Counted from the first letter of the stretch, positions 8,382 through 18,047 are shown. The stretch: DNA of 64,000 nt from Geomonas agri (GCF_020179605.1 NZ_JAINZO010000002.1:434001-498000); one strand, 5' to 3'. Notes: generated by a model not told the origin, from the letters alone. Numbers and translations: made by a program.

Positions 8382-9152
8382 CTAGGGTGCAGTGGGGAAT
8401 TTCATGTACTTCTCCAGCAGCTTGTCGGCGGTGCCATCCCGTTCCAGTTCTTCCAGGTGCCTGCTCACCTCGTCCACCAGCGAGGCGCAGGGCGATTTCC
8501 TGCTGAACGCGAAATAGATGCTCCTGCTGGTCACCGGGGTGTCCAGGCTCACGATCCTGCCGTTTCCGATCCGGTCCAGGTAGTAGGTCCCCGGGTACTT
8601 TCCGGTTATGAAGTAATCCACGTTTCCCGCGTCAAGGCGCCTCAGGTTCTCCACCACCGTGTTGGCCTCCTTGATGTCGAGTTCCTTGCGCCGGTAGCGG
8701 TCGAACTCCTCCCCGAAACTGTCCCCCAGGCTGATGGCTCCCTTGTGCCCCTTGAGGTCCTGCCAGGAACGCATCGGGAATGTCCTGTCCTTGCGCACGA
8801 AAACGACGGCGGGGTTGGGGAAGGAACGGTGCTCGGTGAAGACCAGGAACTTCTCGCGCTCGGGCGTCTTGCGCAGGCTCACCACCAGGTCGACCCCTCC
8901 CTGCTCGGCCAGGTACAGCACCCGCTTCCAGGGGTACACCACCGGGCGCGCCGTCACCCCCTTCGGGAGCGCCAGGGACAGCAGTTCGATACTCGCCCCC
9001 TCGAACCCCTTCCCCGCAGCCCAGTGGAAGGGTGGATACTGGGGATTGGCGGAATAGACCAGGCTCGTGCAGCCGACGGGGGCTGCCCCGGCCAGGGCGG
9101 GCGAGAGCAGTACGGTCAGGACCAGGCAGGCCTTCATCGTCGAAACGTTCAT
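8382..9152 (-). CDS. periplasmic solute-binding protein (SBP_bac_3 type)
   Basis: A 256-residue protein starting at ATG 9152 (upstream GGGGGAGCC); the longer frame to 9731 overlaps the previous gene and is rejected. A signal peptide is evident (MNVSTMKACLVLTVLLSPAL then AGAA). The mature part has the amino-acid-type binding fold signs: PQYPPFHW, PWKRVLYLAEQGGVDLVVSL, RKTPEREKFLVFTEH and LEELERDGTADKLLEKYMKF at the end. It is 40-50% alike by eye to the upstream neighbour, so the two arose by duplication. No ABC permease or ATPase is present; a histidine kinase follows 16 bp later. It likely serves sensing rather than uptake. Confidence 0.88.
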   Translation of the reverse strand: MNVSTMKACLVLTVLLSPALAGAAPVGCTSLVYSANPQYPPFHWAAGKGFEGASIELLSLALPKGVTARPVVYPWKRVLYLAEQGGVDLVVSLRKTPEREKFLVFTEHRSFPNPAVVFVRKDRTFPMRSWQDLKGHKGAISLGDSFGEEFDRYRRKELDIKEANTVVENLRRLDAGNVDYFITGKYPGTYYLDRIGNGRIVSLDTPVTSRSIYFAFSRKSPCASLVDEVSRHLEELERDGTADKLLEKYMKFPTAP

Positions 9153-9175
9153 GGCTCCCCCTTTCGCGACCTCGG

Positions 9176-9973
9176 TCAGTACCCCTCCATGTAGCGCTTC
9201 AGGTGCTTTTTCAAAAGCTTCTGGGGCACCCCTTTGGCATCGAGTTCCCGCAGCCTGGTGCTCACGTACTCCGCCAGCGGCGCGCAGGGCGACTTTTTGC
9301 TGAAGCCGAAATGGATGTCCTGGTTGGAGATGGCGGGGAGGACCGGCACGATCTCGTGGCTGGTCGGATGTTTGGCCAGGAAGGCCTGACCCGCGTAGAG
9401 GCTGGTTACGAAGTAGTCGATCCTCCCGCTGTCCAGCTTCTGGTAGTTCTCCAGCATGCTCGGAGCCTCCTCCATGTGCAGGTTGCTGCGCCAGTACTGG
9501 TCGAAACCGCCCCCGAAGGTGTCCCCGGCGCTCATCCCCCCCTTGAGACCGACGAGGTCCTTCCACTGGCGATAGGGAAAATCCCGATCCTTGCGCTTGA
9601 AGAACACGATCGGGTTGGGAAAGGCACGATGCGAGGTGAAGACGAGGTACCGCTCGCGCTCCGGCGTGATGCGCAGGCTGGCCAGGAGGTCGATTTGCCC
9701 GCTTTCGGCAAGGAACATGGATCGTTTCCATGGAAAGAGCGCCGGCTTGGCCGATACCCCCGGCGGCAGCACCATGTTCAGCAATTCGATGCTGGCGCCG
9801 TCGAAGTTCCTGCCGTCGGTGCTCCAGTCGTAGGGGGGATACTGCGGGTTGGTGGAATAGACCACGGTCCGGCAGGCCGCCGGCAGCGCAGGCTTTTCAG
9901 CAGCGCCGGTGACAACGGCCGGCGCGAGGAGAAGAGCAAGCGCCGTGAGTAGTTGTTTCGCCCTTACTGTCAC
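9176..9973 (-). CDS. periplasmic solute-binding protein (SBP_bac_3 type), paralogue
   Basis: A 265-residue protein from GTG 9973, chosen because it gives a normal signal peptide (TVRAKQLLTALALLLAPAVV then TGAA) and has AAAGGGG upstream. An ATG at 10009 with GAGGAAG is an alternative. It shares with the next gene the blocks STNPQYPPYDW, PWKRSMFLAESGQIDLLASL, RITPERERYLVFTSHRAFPN, GLKGGMSAGDTFG and KKSPCAPLAEYVS. Gene order (this gene, its paralogue 23 bp on, the hybrid kinase 16 bp further) suggests one transcript. Ligand unknown; the fold usually binds polar amino acids or small organic acids. Confidence 0.87.
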   Translation of the reverse strand: MTVRAKQLLTALALLLAPAVVTGAAEKPALPAACRTVVYSTNPQYPPYDWSTDGRNFDGASIELLNMVLPPGVSAKPALFPWKRSMFLAESGQIDLLASLRITPERERYLVFTSHRAFPNPIVFFKRKDRDFPYRQWKDLVGLKGGMSAGDTFGGGFDQYWRSNLHMEEAPSMLENYQKLDSGRIDYFVTSLYAGQAFLAKHPTSHEIVPVLPAISNQDIHFGFSKKSPCAPLAEYVSTRLRELDAKGVPQKLLKKHLKRYMEGY

Positions 9974-10354
9974 AGCCGCCCCTTTCGCTGTCAGATTGCC
10001 CCTACACATGGAACTTCCTCATGACTTGTTCATACGTTACGCGATAAAGATATCACATTTTATGTTACAGACGGTTGATGTGACAATTACTACGGCCATC
10101 AGGATAATCGAAAGCTCCCGTCACAAACGTCCTACGTCCAGGGCAAGAGCTGCACAATCAAACGGTAACGCCCTCGATGTCCCCGTTACTACATCGGGCG
10201 CCTGGCGCTGCACCTTTAGCGCAGACGCGGCGGCCACCCAAAACAGGGAGACCAGTACACCGTTTACTGGTGCGGGAGTTGCACCTCCCTTTCCGGCTCC
10301 CGCTGCCGTGTACCGGGCGCGGACGACCCAAACGACCAAGCAAGGAGAAACTAA
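9974..10354. other. intergenic region with two small hairpins
   Basis: Divergent region between the solute-binding proteins and the isomerase gene. On the plus strand ACCAGTA and TACTGGT (10250-10271 region) form a perfect 7-bp inverted repeat around 8 bases, followed directly by GGGAG-TTGCAC-CTCCC. These could be operator or leader structures for the isomerase gene. They do not match any riboswitch I know. A TTGTCA/TAAAAT pair with 18-bp spacing can be read on the minus strand near 10060-10090. Confidence 0.35.
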
Positions 10355-11077
10355 ATGGCCACAGCCAGGATGGGAGACACCATCACCATCAGCTACATCG
10401 GGACCCTGGACGACGGCACCATCTTCCACAGTACCGAGACCTATGGCCCGCTGACGGTGACCCTGGGGAGACGCGAACTCTTCCCGGCGCTGGAGCAGGC
10501 CATCGTCGGTATGCGGCCGACGGAGACCAGGAACATCGTCCTCAGCGCGGCCGAAGCCTACGGGATGCACCTCAAGGAGAACATCATCGAGGTGGCGCGC
10601 GGCTGTTTCCCTGCTGAAAAAGAGATCAGGCCGGGCCAAAAACTGGGCATTGAGTTCGCCGGCGGTGCGGCGCGGGTAATGATGGTGACCACGGTGACCG
10701 AGGAGGCGGTGACGCTGGACGGCAACCACCCGCTGGCCGGCTGCAACCTCACCTTCGCGCTGCGCCTGGACCTGATCCGGCACAACAGCCCCGACCGCTA
10801 CGTCTCTTTCGCGGGGATCGAGGGGGACAAGAACTCGCAGGAGCTGATTGCGCTGCTGCGGCGGCACATCGACGCCCCGGAGAAGAGCAACCCGTTTTGG
10901 GAGAAGTTCAAGGAGAAACTGGCGCAGGTCGGGCAGCCCGACCACAACGGCGGCCGCAGCCTGGACGAGCTGTTCCTGGTGCACTCCTACATCAACAACA
11001 TCCGTGAAATCTTCGAGGAGTACGATGACCAGGAGGCGCTCAGGCTGCTGGAGCAGGTAGAGAGGGAAAGTTGCTAG
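10355..11077 (+). CDS. FKBP-type peptidyl-prolyl isomerase, SlyD-like, with C-terminal extension
   Basis: A 240-residue protein with AAGGAGAAACTA before its ATG. Residues ~5-70 are the FKBP half-barrel ([20 protein letters not shown], then [20 protein letters not shown]). The insert-in-flap region follows ([20 protein letters not shown], ~67-86), then the second FKBP part ending [18 protein letters not shown] at ~129-146. This is the SlyD arrangement. Residues ~147-240 form an extra helical region ([32 protein letters not shown]) not found in ordinary SlyD and without the His-rich metal tail. It likely helps folding of cytoplasmic proteins; the added domain may bind clients. Confidence 0.9.
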   Translation: MATARMGDTITISYIGTLDDGTIFHSTETYGPLTVTLGRRELFPALEQAIVGMRPTETRNIVLSAAEAYGMHLKENIIEVARGCFPAEKEIRPGQKLGIEFAGGAARVMMVTTVTEEAVTLDGNHPLAGCNLTFALRLDLIRHNSPDRYVSFAGIEGDKNSQELIALLRRHIDAPEKSNPFWEKFKEKLAQVGQPDHNGGRSLDELFLVHSYINNIREIFEEYDDQEALRLLEQVERESC

Positions 11078-11082
11078 GAGGT

Positions 11083-11110
11083 GCGCGGCAGCCGGTTGCG
11101 GCTGCCGCGC
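11083..11110. terminator. strong hairpin between convergent genes
   Basis: GCGCGGCAGCCG and CGGCTGCCGCGC are perfect 12-bp arms around GTTG. It lies between the isomerase gene (plus) and the chemoreceptor gene (minus). There is no T-run, so it may act as a bidirectional pause or barrier rather than a canonical terminator. Confidence 0.55.
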
Positions 11111-11121
11111 CATGACTGCGC

Positions 11122-13203
11122 CTAGAAGGCTTCGAACTGCTGGTCGAGTTCGGTGAGGCTGATATCGACACCGGCGGACTGGCCCGCGTGGGTGAGCTTG
11201 GCGCTCTTGCCCCCCTTGGTCCTCACGGGAGCGTCCTTCCGCACAGGCTTCGCCTCCTGCCCCGGCTCCTGCCAGCGCGGCTTGTGCATGGTGCGCTCCT
11301 GGCCAATGTTGAAGTAGCCGATGGTGACCTGGAGCTGCTCGGACTGCGAGGAAAGCTCTTCTGCCGTCGCCGACATCTGCTCGCTCGCCGAGGCGTTTTG
11401 CTGGATCACCTGGTCCAGCTGCTGGATCGCCTTGTTGATCTGGGCCGCGCCGCTGTCCTGTTCCTTGCAGGCGGCGGAGATCTCCTGCACCAGTTCCGCG
11501 GTGCGCTGGATGTCCGGCAGCATCCGGTCCAGCATCTGTCCGGCGGTCTCGGCCACCTCCACGCTGGTGGAGGAAAGTTCCGAGATCTCCGCGGCGGCGC
11601 GCTGGGAGCGCTCGGCCAGCTTTCTCACCTCGCTTGCGACCACCGCGAACCCTTTGCCGTGTTCCCCGGCCCGTGCCGCCTCGATGGCCGCGTTGAGCGC
11701 CAACAGGTTGGTCTGCCGAGCGATCTCCTCTATGATGGAAATCTTGCCGGCGATATCCTTCATTGCCTGCACCGTCTGCGCTACCGCCCTGCCCCCCTCC
11801 TGGGCGTCTTGCGCCGACTTCACCGCGATCTTCTCGGTCTGCAGTGCGTTGTCCGCGTTCTGCCTGATGTTGGAGGACATCTCCTCCATGGAGCTGGAGG
11901 CCTGCTCGGCTGCCGCTGCCTGTTCGCTCGCCCCCTGCGAGAGCTGCTGCGACCCGGATGACATCTGCTGGCTCCCACCTGCCACGTTGTTGGCGGCCTC
12001 CTTGACGTCGGTCACCACCGCGGAGAGCTTGGACACCATGCTGGAAAGGGAGCGCATCAGTTCGTCGTTGGCGGAACGCTCGGTGAGCTGCACGGTGAGG
12101 TTGCCGCCCGCTACCTCCTTGGCCGCCGCCGTGATGTTGGCGATGGCCTCGATCAACTGGTTCAGATTGCTCTTGATCTGGTTGAAGTCGCCGCGGTACT
12201 CCTCCCTGATAGCAGGCGGCATGTCCCCCATGGCAATCCGCTCGACGTAATCCGCTGCCACCTTCAGGGGGCCGATCACCGCGTCCAGCGTCTGGTTCAC
12301 CCCTTCCACGATGCGCCTGAAATCGCCCTGGTGTTTATCGGCAGCGGCACGGGTGTCCAGTCTCCCTTCCACCGCCGCTTGCGACAGCGCGTTGGCGTCC
12401 TGGACCAGGGCCTTGATCCGCTCCGTCATCCCCTTGAGTGCGGTCAGCAGTTGCCCCGACTCGTCCGCAGACTCGGTGTCGAGGTTCGCAGTCAGATCCC
12501 CCGCAGCGATCTTGTTGGCCGCATCGACTGCCTTGGCCAAAGGTTTGGTGATTGCGTTAGCCAGCAGTTTAGCGAACAGGAAGGCGAGGAGGGCACAGAC
12601 GATACCTCCGGCCACCAGGATCAGCTTGGTACGCGACTCCAGGCTCTCTGCCGTCTTCATCCGTTCCGCGAGCAGCGACAGTTCATCTTTCTGCATGTCG
12701 GCCAGCACCGCGCGCATGGCGTCCATGAATTGCTTTCCCTTCGCCTGCTGCACCGTCTTCACCACCTGTTCCATGGCCGAGGCGCTCCCCGCTGCCTGGC
12801 GCCGCTGCGCAATCAGCGGATCGACGTCGACCTTCAGCCAGTCATCCTTGGACTGCAGCAGCTTGGTCAGGCGCTCCTGCTGTTTCGGGTTGTCGGCAGT
12901 GAGGCGTTTGGCCTCTTCCCATGCCTTGGTGAAGTCCGCCTTCCCGGCATTGAGAGGCTCCAGGAACTTGTCCTCTCCGGTAAGGGCGAACCCCCGCTCG
13001 CCCGTTTCGATGTTGACCAGGGCGGTCAGTATATTACCCACCTCGCCGGTCACCTGGTAGGTGTGTACGTTCATCCTGTTGGCGGTGCCAAGGGCCGTGA
13101 GATTGATGTAGGCCACGGCAACCAGTACTGCAACCAAGACGATGATGACGGCAAACACCGAGTACAGCTTTTTTCCGATTTTCAGGTCCCTGAAAAAGTC
13201 CAT
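11122..13203 (-). CDS. methyl-accepting chemotaxis protein with CHASE3-like sensor
   Basis: A 693-residue chemoreceptor starting at ATG 13203 (GGGAGGAGC upstream; the longer frame to 13269 covers the leader). Membrane helix at ~10-32 ([20 protein letters not shown]). A periplasmic four-helix domain with [20 protein letters not shown] marks CHASE3. Second helix ~188-208 ([20 protein letters not shown]). Two HAMP-type segments and a linker follow. The signalling hairpin has the invariant tip [20 protein letters not shown] (~525-544). The protein ends in QQFEAF, an aromatic tail that could tether CheR/CheB. It should signal to CheA/CheW; none are in the window. A sigma-28-type promoter precedes it. 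Confidence 0.92.
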   Translation of the reverse strand: MDFFRDLKIGKKLYSVFAVIIVLVAVLVAVAYINLTALGTANRMNVHTYQVTGEVGNILTALVNIETGERGFALTGEDKFLEPLNAGKADFTKAWEEAKRLTADNPKQQERLTKLLQSKDDWLKVDVDPLIAQRRQAAGSASAMEQVVKTVQQAKGKQFMDAMRAVLADMQKDELSLLAERMKTAESLESRTKLILVAGGIVCALLAFLFAKLLANAITKPLAKAVDAANKIAAGDLTANLDTESADESGQLLTALKGMTERIKALVQDANALSQAAVEGRLDTRAAADKHQGDFRRIVEGVNQTLDAVIGPLKVAADYVERIAMGDMPPAIREEYRGDFNQIKSNLNQLIEAIANITAAAKEVAGGNLTVQLTERSANDELMRSLSSMVSKLSAVVTDVKEAANNVAGGSQQMSSGSQQLSQGASEQAAAAEQASSSMEEMSSNIRQNADNALQTEKIAVKSAQDAQEGGRAVAQTVQAMKDIAGKISIIEEIARQTNLLALNAAIEAARAGEHGKGFAVVASEVRKLAERSQRAAAEISELSSTSVEVAETAGQMLDRMLPDIQRTAELVQEISAACKEQDSGAAQINKAIQQLDQVIQQNASASEQMSATAEELSSQSEQLQVTIGYFNIGQERTMHKPRWQEPGQEAKPVRKDAPVRTKGGKSAKLTHAGQSAGVDISLTELDQQFEAF

Positions 13204-13257
13204 CCTGCTCCTCCCATTCACTGTTACGGTTCGCTTTTTGACAGCCGATGTCTCCGG

Positions 13258-13284
13258 ATATCGGCCCAAGACGTGGGAGGTTTA
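13258..13284 (-). promoter_or_regulatory. sigma-28 (FliA)-type promoter of the chemoreceptor gene
   Basis: On the minus strand TAAA (13284-13281), a 15-bp spacer and GCCGATAT (13265-13258). This equals the established FliA consensus TAAA-N15-GCCGATAA except for the last base. It ends 54 bp before the chemoreceptor start. The rest of 13204-13631 is AT-richer and shows no gene. Confidence 0.7.
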
Positions 13285-13631
13285 GAACTTATTTTTACGA
13301 AAGTTCCCAAGACCATGGTGACATTCTCTGCTCGCGCGCAATTCCGTATACTTAGATTCATATTATTTTTTACTGAGATGGTGGGGTTTCTTCTCCTGCT
13401 CCCACTCTCACAGCCACGTCGGCATCTGTGGTTGAGGCTGCCGCAACTTCTGCCCCCTGCCGATTTACCCTCAAGTTTTCCGCGTAATGACCGATTAGGC
13501 ACGACTAAGACAGCCCCAGCTTCTCGTAGTAAAAAAGAAGAATTACTGCTAAACTAGACAGGCTGCCCACGCATTGGCTGATCCTTAACATCTGCTATGA
13601 CAGAGTGATCTTTCGATCAGGGAGATGGGAA

Positions 13632-14792
13632 ATGGCGGAAGGTTTGCAACTGAGAAAGTTTCTTGCCCCGGAGTTCATCTTCGGAGCGGGAGCCCGCGAG
13701 TTGGCAGGGCGCTACGCGAAGAACCTGGGCGGGCGCAAGGTGATGGTGGTGTCGGACCCCGGCGTGGTCAAAGCGGGGTGGACCAAGGACGTCACCGACA
13801 GCCTGGACGCCGCCGGCGTACCATGGGTTCTCTTTACCGCGCTGACCCCCAACCCAAAGGCGGACGAGGTCATGGCCGGCGTCGCGCTGTACCAGGCGGA
13901 ATATTGCGACGCCCTGGTGGCGGTAGGCGGCGGCAGTCCGATTGACTGCGCCAAGGGTATCGGCATCGTCACCTCCAACCACAAGCACATCCTCGACTTC
14001 GAAGGGGTCGACATGGTGAAGTCCCCCATGCCACCCCTCATCTGCATCCCGACCACCGGCGGCACCTCCGCCGACGTCTCCCAGTTCGCCATCATCAGTA
14101 ACCCGCGCGAGAGGGTAAAGATCGCCATCATCAGCAAGTCCGTGGTGCCGGACATCGCCCTCATCGACCCGGTCACCCTGATCACCATGGATCCCTACCT
14201 GACCGCCTGCACCGGGCTGGACGCCATGACCCACGCCATCGAGGCCTTCGTCTCCACCGCCAGATCCTCCATGACCGACCTGCACGCGCTGGAGGCGCTC
14301 AAGCTCTTGTCGGCGAACCTCATCCCCAGCATCCACAACCTCGACAACGAGGAGTTCAGGAGCCAGGTGATGATGGGCAGCCTGCAGGCCGGCCTCGCCT
14401 TTTCCAATGCCATCCTCGGCGCCAACCACGCCATGGCCCACAGCTTGGGCGGCGCGCTGGACCTGGCCCACGGCGAATGCAACGCCATCCTTTTGGACCA
14501 CGTCATCGACTTCAACTTCGATGCCGCGCCCGAGCGTTTCGAGAAGATCGCCGAGGCCTTCGGGCTGGACCTGCGCGGACTCACCCTACCCCAGAAGAAA
14601 CAGCACCTCCTCGACCACGTGCGCAAGCTCAAGGCCGACGCCGGGGTAAGCCGCACCCTGGCAGAAGTCGGGGTGGGGCGCGACGATCTGAGGCTCTACA
14701 GCGAGCATGCGCTGAAGGACCCCTGCATGGCCACCAACCCGCGCCGCGCCTCCAAGAGGGATATCGAGGTCGTGTATGAAGAATCCCTCTGA
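13632..14792 (+). CDS. iron-containing alcohol dehydrogenase
   Basis: A 386-residue group III alcohol dehydrogenase. ATG 13632 follows GGGAGATGGGAA; an upstream in-frame start at 13605 is less likely. NAD(P) is bound by the N-terminal half (GGGSPIDCAKGIGI at ~95-108, then CIPTTGGTSADVSQFAI). Metal ligands are expected in GLDAMTHAIEAF (~199-210) and NHAMAHSLGGALDLAHGECN (~266-285), all intact. The class oxidises or reduces short-chain alcohols and aldehydes in the cytoplasm. The last 17 bp overlap the start of the next gene, a soluble hybrid kinase, so the two are translationally coupled. This suggests its expression is tied to signalling. Confidence 0.92.
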   Translation: MAEGLQLRKFLAPEFIFGAGARELAGRYAKNLGGRKVMVVSDPGVVKAGWTKDVTDSLDAAGVPWVLFTALTPNPKADEVMAGVALYQAEYCDALVAVGGGSPIDCAKGIGIVTSNHKHILDFEGVDMVKSPMPPLICIPTTGGTSADVSQFAIISNPRERVKIAIISKSVVPDIALIDPVTLITMDPYLTACTGLDAMTHAIEAFVSTARSSMTDLHALEALKLLSANLIPSIHNLDNEEFRSQVMMGSLQAGLAFSNAILGANHAMAHSLGGALDLAHGECNAILLDHVIDFNFDAAPERFEKIAEAFGLDLRGLTLPQKKQHLLDHVRKLKADAGVSRTLAEVGVGRDDLRLYSEHALKDPCMATNPRRASKRDIEVVYEESL

Positions 14793-16851
14793 TCCCCGCC
14801 CCCCCGGCTACTCCGACACCCCCCCCGAGCCCGCCGACAGCATCGACTCCGTCGGTTCCGCACCGCCGCAGGACGCGCTGGAAGCGCTGCAGCGCAAGCT
14901 GGCAGGGCTCGGGGAAACCTCCATGCGCAAGACCTACTACCCCGAGCTGCAACAGCGCCTGGAGGAACTGGAGCGCCTCAAGGCCTTCCTCGACCATAGC
15001 AACGACGCCATCTTCCTGGTCGAGGTGGTTACCGGCCGGATCGTCGATCTCAACGAATCTGCCAGCCGGCAGCTGGGGTGGAGCCGAACCGAACTGCTGC
15101 AAAAGTCTCTCTTCGACCTTTCCGACCTGCAGAACAACCCCGCCGCCGTCTCGCTGATCCGCTGCACCGAGGAGGATTCCGACGTGCGCGACCTGATCGT
15201 CACCGAACTGTACCGGCAGGACGGCGAGAGCTTCTGGGCCGAGCTCATGCTGAACCGGATGCACTTCAGGGACCGCGCCTACGTCCTGGCCGTCGCCCGC
15301 GACATCACCGAGAGGCGCGCGGTCGAGGAGGCGCTGCGCCAGAGCGAGGAGTTCCTCAAGAACATCGTCGACCACATCCCCGCCATGGTCTTCGCCAAGG
15401 ATGCCCAGCTGCTGCGCTTCATCACCATCAACAAGTACGGCGAGGAACTGCTCGGCTACACCAGGCGGGAGATCCTGGGCAAAAGTAACGCCGATCTTTT
15501 TCCCGCGGAGCAGGCAGAGTTCTTCAGCCAGAAAGACCGGGAAACCCTGGAACAGGGCGAACTGGTAGAGATTCCCGAAGAGGTGGTCTCAACGCCGGTC
15601 GGGGACCGGGTGCTGCGCACCAAGAAGATCCCGCTGCTCGACGAGCAGGGCAAGGCCCGCTACCTGCTGGGCATCGCCGAGGACATTACCGAGCGCAAGC
15701 AGCTCGAGGAGAAGCTGGTGCAATCGCAGAAGATGGAGGCGATCGGGCAGCTGGCGGGGGGGGTGGCCCACGATTTCAACAACATCCTCATGGTGATCCT
15801 GGGCTACGGCAGCATGCTGAAAAACGATCAGTCGCTGGCGGCGCCGCACCGCGAGCAGGTCGATCGGATCATGGACGCGGCGGACAAGGCGGCGCAGCTC
15901 ACCTCGGGGCTACTCACCTTCAGCCGCAAGCAGGTGATCAAGACCCAGACCGCGGACCTCAACGAGGTGATCCGGCACGTGCAGAAGTTCCTGTCCCGCA
16001 TCATCGGCGAGGACGTGCAGTTAAAGGCCGTATTCGCCGGGCATCCCCTGCCGGTGGACATCGACGCCAACCAGATCGAGCAGGTCCTGGTGAACCTCTC
16101 CACCAACGCGCGCGACGCCATGCCGCACGGTGGGCTCCTCACCGTGCAGACATCGCTGCAGCGCATCGACCCTGGTTTCGTCCAGGCCAACGGCATCGGC
16201 GAGCCCGGCCCCTATGCGGTGGTCTCCATCTCGGACACCGGCGTCGGCATGGACGACGCCACCAGGAAGAGGATCTTCGAACCCTTCTTCACCACCAAGG
16301 AGGTGGGTAAGGGAACGGGGCTCGGCATGTCCATCGTGTACGGGATCATCAAGCAGCACTCCGGCTTCGTCAACGTCTACAGCGAGCCCGGCATCGGCAC
16401 CACCTTCCGTATCTACCTGCCGCTCAGCGTCACCAGTCCCCTCGCCGAGGCGGCCCTGAGAGACGTGGAACAACCCAAGGGGGGGAGCGAGACCATCATG
16501 GTGGTCGAGGACGAGGCGGACCTGCGCGTCCTTTTGGAGCAGATCCTTACCGGCGCGGGATATCGCGTCCTCATAGCCGAAAACGGTGCGTTGGCCGTGC
16601 AGCAGTACGCCAAGTCGGGAAGGGAGATCTCTCTCGTGCTCATGGACATGATCATGCCCGGCATGAGCGGCAAGGACACCTGCAAGGCCATCAGGGAGCT
16701 CGACCCGAACGCACGCGTGCTCTACACCAGCGGCTACACCATGGACATCATCAAGAGTCGGGATCTGCTCGAGGAAGGGACGGAACTGCTCATGAAGCCG
16801 GTGCGGCCGTTGGAGCTTCTGAAAAAGGTGCGGGAGATGCTGGACGCCTGA
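14776..16851 (+). CDS. soluble PAS hybrid sensor histidine kinase/response regulator
   Basis: A 691-residue cytoplasmic kinase whose ATG lies inside the end of the alcohol dehydrogenase gene. Residues 1-50 are Pro-rich and disordered. PAS1 (FLDHSNDAIFLVEVVTGRIV, ~72-190) and PAS2 (IVDHIPAMVFAKDAQLLRFI, ~197-312) precede HisKA with [19 protein letters not shown] (His ~332), HATPase with NLSTNARDAMPHGG, SDTGVGMDD and [14 protein letters not shown] receiver follows with IMVVEDEAD, Asp in LVLMDMIMPGMSG and Lys in LLMKPVRP. No membrane helix, so it senses an internal signal. It resembles the C-terminal half of the large kinase at 26-30 kb. Ends 3 bp before a convergent methyltransferase gene. Confidence 0.92.
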   Translation: MKNPSDPRPPGYSDTPPEPADSIDSVGSAPPQDALEALQRKLAGLGETSMRKTYYPELQQRLEELERLKAFLDHSNDAIFLVEVVTGRIVDLNESASRQLGWSRTELLQKSLFDLSDLQNNPAAVSLIRCTEEDSDVRDLIVTELYRQDGESFWAELMLNRMHFRDRAYVLAVARDITERRAVEEALRQSEEFLKNIVDHIPAMVFAKDAQLLRFITINKYGEELLGYTRREILGKSNADLFPAEQAEFFSQKDRETLEQGELVEIPEEVVSTPVGDRVLRTKKIPLLDEQGKARYLLGIAEDITERKQLEEKLVQSQKMEAIGQLAGGVAHDFNNILMVILGYGSMLKNDQSLAAPHREQVDRIMDAADKAAQLTSGLLTFSRKQVIKTQTADLNEVIRHVQKFLSRIIGEDVQLKAVFAGHPLPVDIDANQIEQVLVNLSTNARDAMPHGGLLTVQTSLQRIDPGFVQANGIGEPGPYAVVSISDTGVGMDDATRKRIFEPFFTTKEVGKGTGLGMSIVYGIIKQHSGFVNVYSEPGIGTTFRIYLPLSVTSPLAEAALRDVEQPKGGSETIMVVEDEADLRVLLEQILTGAGYRVLIAENGALAVQQYAKSGREISLVLMDMIMPGMSGKDTCKAIRELDPNARVLYTSGYTMDIIKSRDLLEEGTELLMKPVRPLELLKKVREMLDA

Positions 16852-16854
16852 CGG

Positions 16855-17937
16855 TCAAGCGCGGCTGTGCATGAGGAAAAGGCGGTCGGCGTAGAAGCCA
16901 GCCCGGGCAAGTTCGCCGGGGGAGAGATCAGCCGCCGGGACGGGGTTGCGGAAGCGGCGCAGGAAGCGCCGTTCGGCACCGTCCAGGGCGGCATTTTTGT
17001 GCCCGAGCCGCCCGGGCAGCTGTAGCGGCCCCAACCGCCAGGGGGCGAGCACCGCATCAAGGCACGGGTTAAGCCGAAACACCCCGTGCCCCCCCGCGCA
17101 GGGGCCCGCGCAGTTGCGTCCCAGGTAGAGCACGAAGTTTCCCGGCGCCTCCTGCTCAGCTTCCAGGGCCCGGATCCTGGTGATCTCCCCCTCCAGTTCC
17201 GGCAGCGCGCCGCGGTGGGCGAAGCGCAGGGGGGTGAGGCCGCTCTCCGCTACCAGCTCGAGCAAGCCGTCGATGCGGTAGCTGGTTACCTGCGGGTGCA
17301 GCAGCGCGTCGGCGAGCCCGGAGCGGCTGGCAACCTCCCCGGATTTTTCGAAGAAACCCCTCAGGCGGGAGTCCTTTCCGCTTTGGCGCACCATCCTGCG
17401 CACCTGTTCCGGGTCCCCCACCTTCAAAAGCCTGAGTGCCCGCCGGATCGAGTCTTCCTCCCGGCGCGTGTAGTGGCTATAGACCATGATCCTCAGGATT
17501 CCCCCCTCGCCCAGCCGTGCCGCCAGCGCACGCAGCCCCGCCTGCGGCTCCTCCAGGTGGTGCAGCACGCCGTAGGCATCGATGAAACCGTAGGGGCCAG
17601 GGACGAGGGCGGGGTCACAGAGGTCGCCGGCCACGAAGTCGATGCCGGAGACGCCGTGCAGCAAGCAGTGCAGCCTTGCCCGCTTGAGGCTCTTTTCGGA
17701 GAGGTCGAGCGCCGTGATCGGGACCCCGGGATTGGCCAGCGCGAATGGATACGGTGCGAAGCAGCCGCAGCCGGCGATGAGGATGCGTCGTGCGGCAGGA
17801 GGAGGCAGTTCCCCGTTGAAAAGGGACCACAGCGCGCCCAGGTTGTTGGCGTAGGTATCTCGGCGGCGCACCGAGGCGAAGAGGGGGTAGTCCGGGTAGG
17901 GGTAGAGCTCGTAGTGTTGGCGGACGCTTTCGGGCAT
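16855..17937 (-). CDS. class I SAM-dependent methyltransferase
   Basis: A 360-residue protein. I place the start at ATG 17937 (MPESVRQHYELYPYPDYPLF), where family similarity seems to begin. A TTG at 17982 with AAGG eight bases upstream is an alternative. The methyltransferase core has the SAM-binding glycine motif ILIAGCGCFAPYPFALANPG (~66-85), acidic TALDLSEKSLKRAR, and IDAYGVLHHLEEP (~133-145). The C-terminal ~100 residues (FRLNPCLDAVLAPWRLGPLQ) look like a separate domain that may read the substrate. Members of this Geobacter-type family are annotated as methyltransferases acting on unknown small molecules. Convergent with the kinase. Confidence 0.85.
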   Translation of the reverse strand: MPESVRQHYELYPYPDYPLFASVRRRDTYANNLGALWSLFNGELPPPAARRILIAGCGCFAPYPFALANPGVPITALDLSEKSLKRARLHCLLHGVSGIDFVAGDLCDPALVPGPYGFIDAYGVLHHLEEPQAGLRALAARLGEGGILRIMVYSHYTRREEDSIRRALRLLKVGDPEQVRRMVRQSGKDSRLRGFFEKSGEVASRSGLADALLHPQVTSYRIDGLLELVAESGLTPLRFAHRGALPELEGEITRIRALEAEQEAPGNFVLYLGRNCAGPCAGGHGVFRLNPCLDAVLAPWRLGPLQLPGRLGHKNAALDGAERRFLRRFRNPVPAADLSPGELARAGFYADRLFLMHSRA

Positions 17938-18020
17938 GAGGGAGACTCTAGCGTGCGTTGACCGGCTTGGCAAGGCTTCCAATGAGAAACCTTGATGTCG
18001 TCACTGAAAAGCCACGGAAA

Positions 18021-18047
18021 AAGGGGCCGTCAACATCCCGGCCCCTT
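18021..18047. terminator. bidirectional hairpin terminator downstream of the Tsx-like gene
   Basis: AAGGGGCCG (18021-18029) pairs perfectly with CGGCCCCTT (18039-18047). On the minus strand it is followed by a T-rich run, fitting termination of the gene at 18132-18902. Confidence 0.65.

Noticed and set aside
6359-8506. Long plus-strand reading frame (715 codons) opposite the hybrid kinase
   Set aside because: Antisense shadow caused by high third-position GC; the minus-strand frame has full kinase domains and a ribosome site.
10240-10354. Riboswitch before the SlyD-like gene
   Set aside because: Hairpins exist but match no known aptamer consensus; kept only as an intergenic note.
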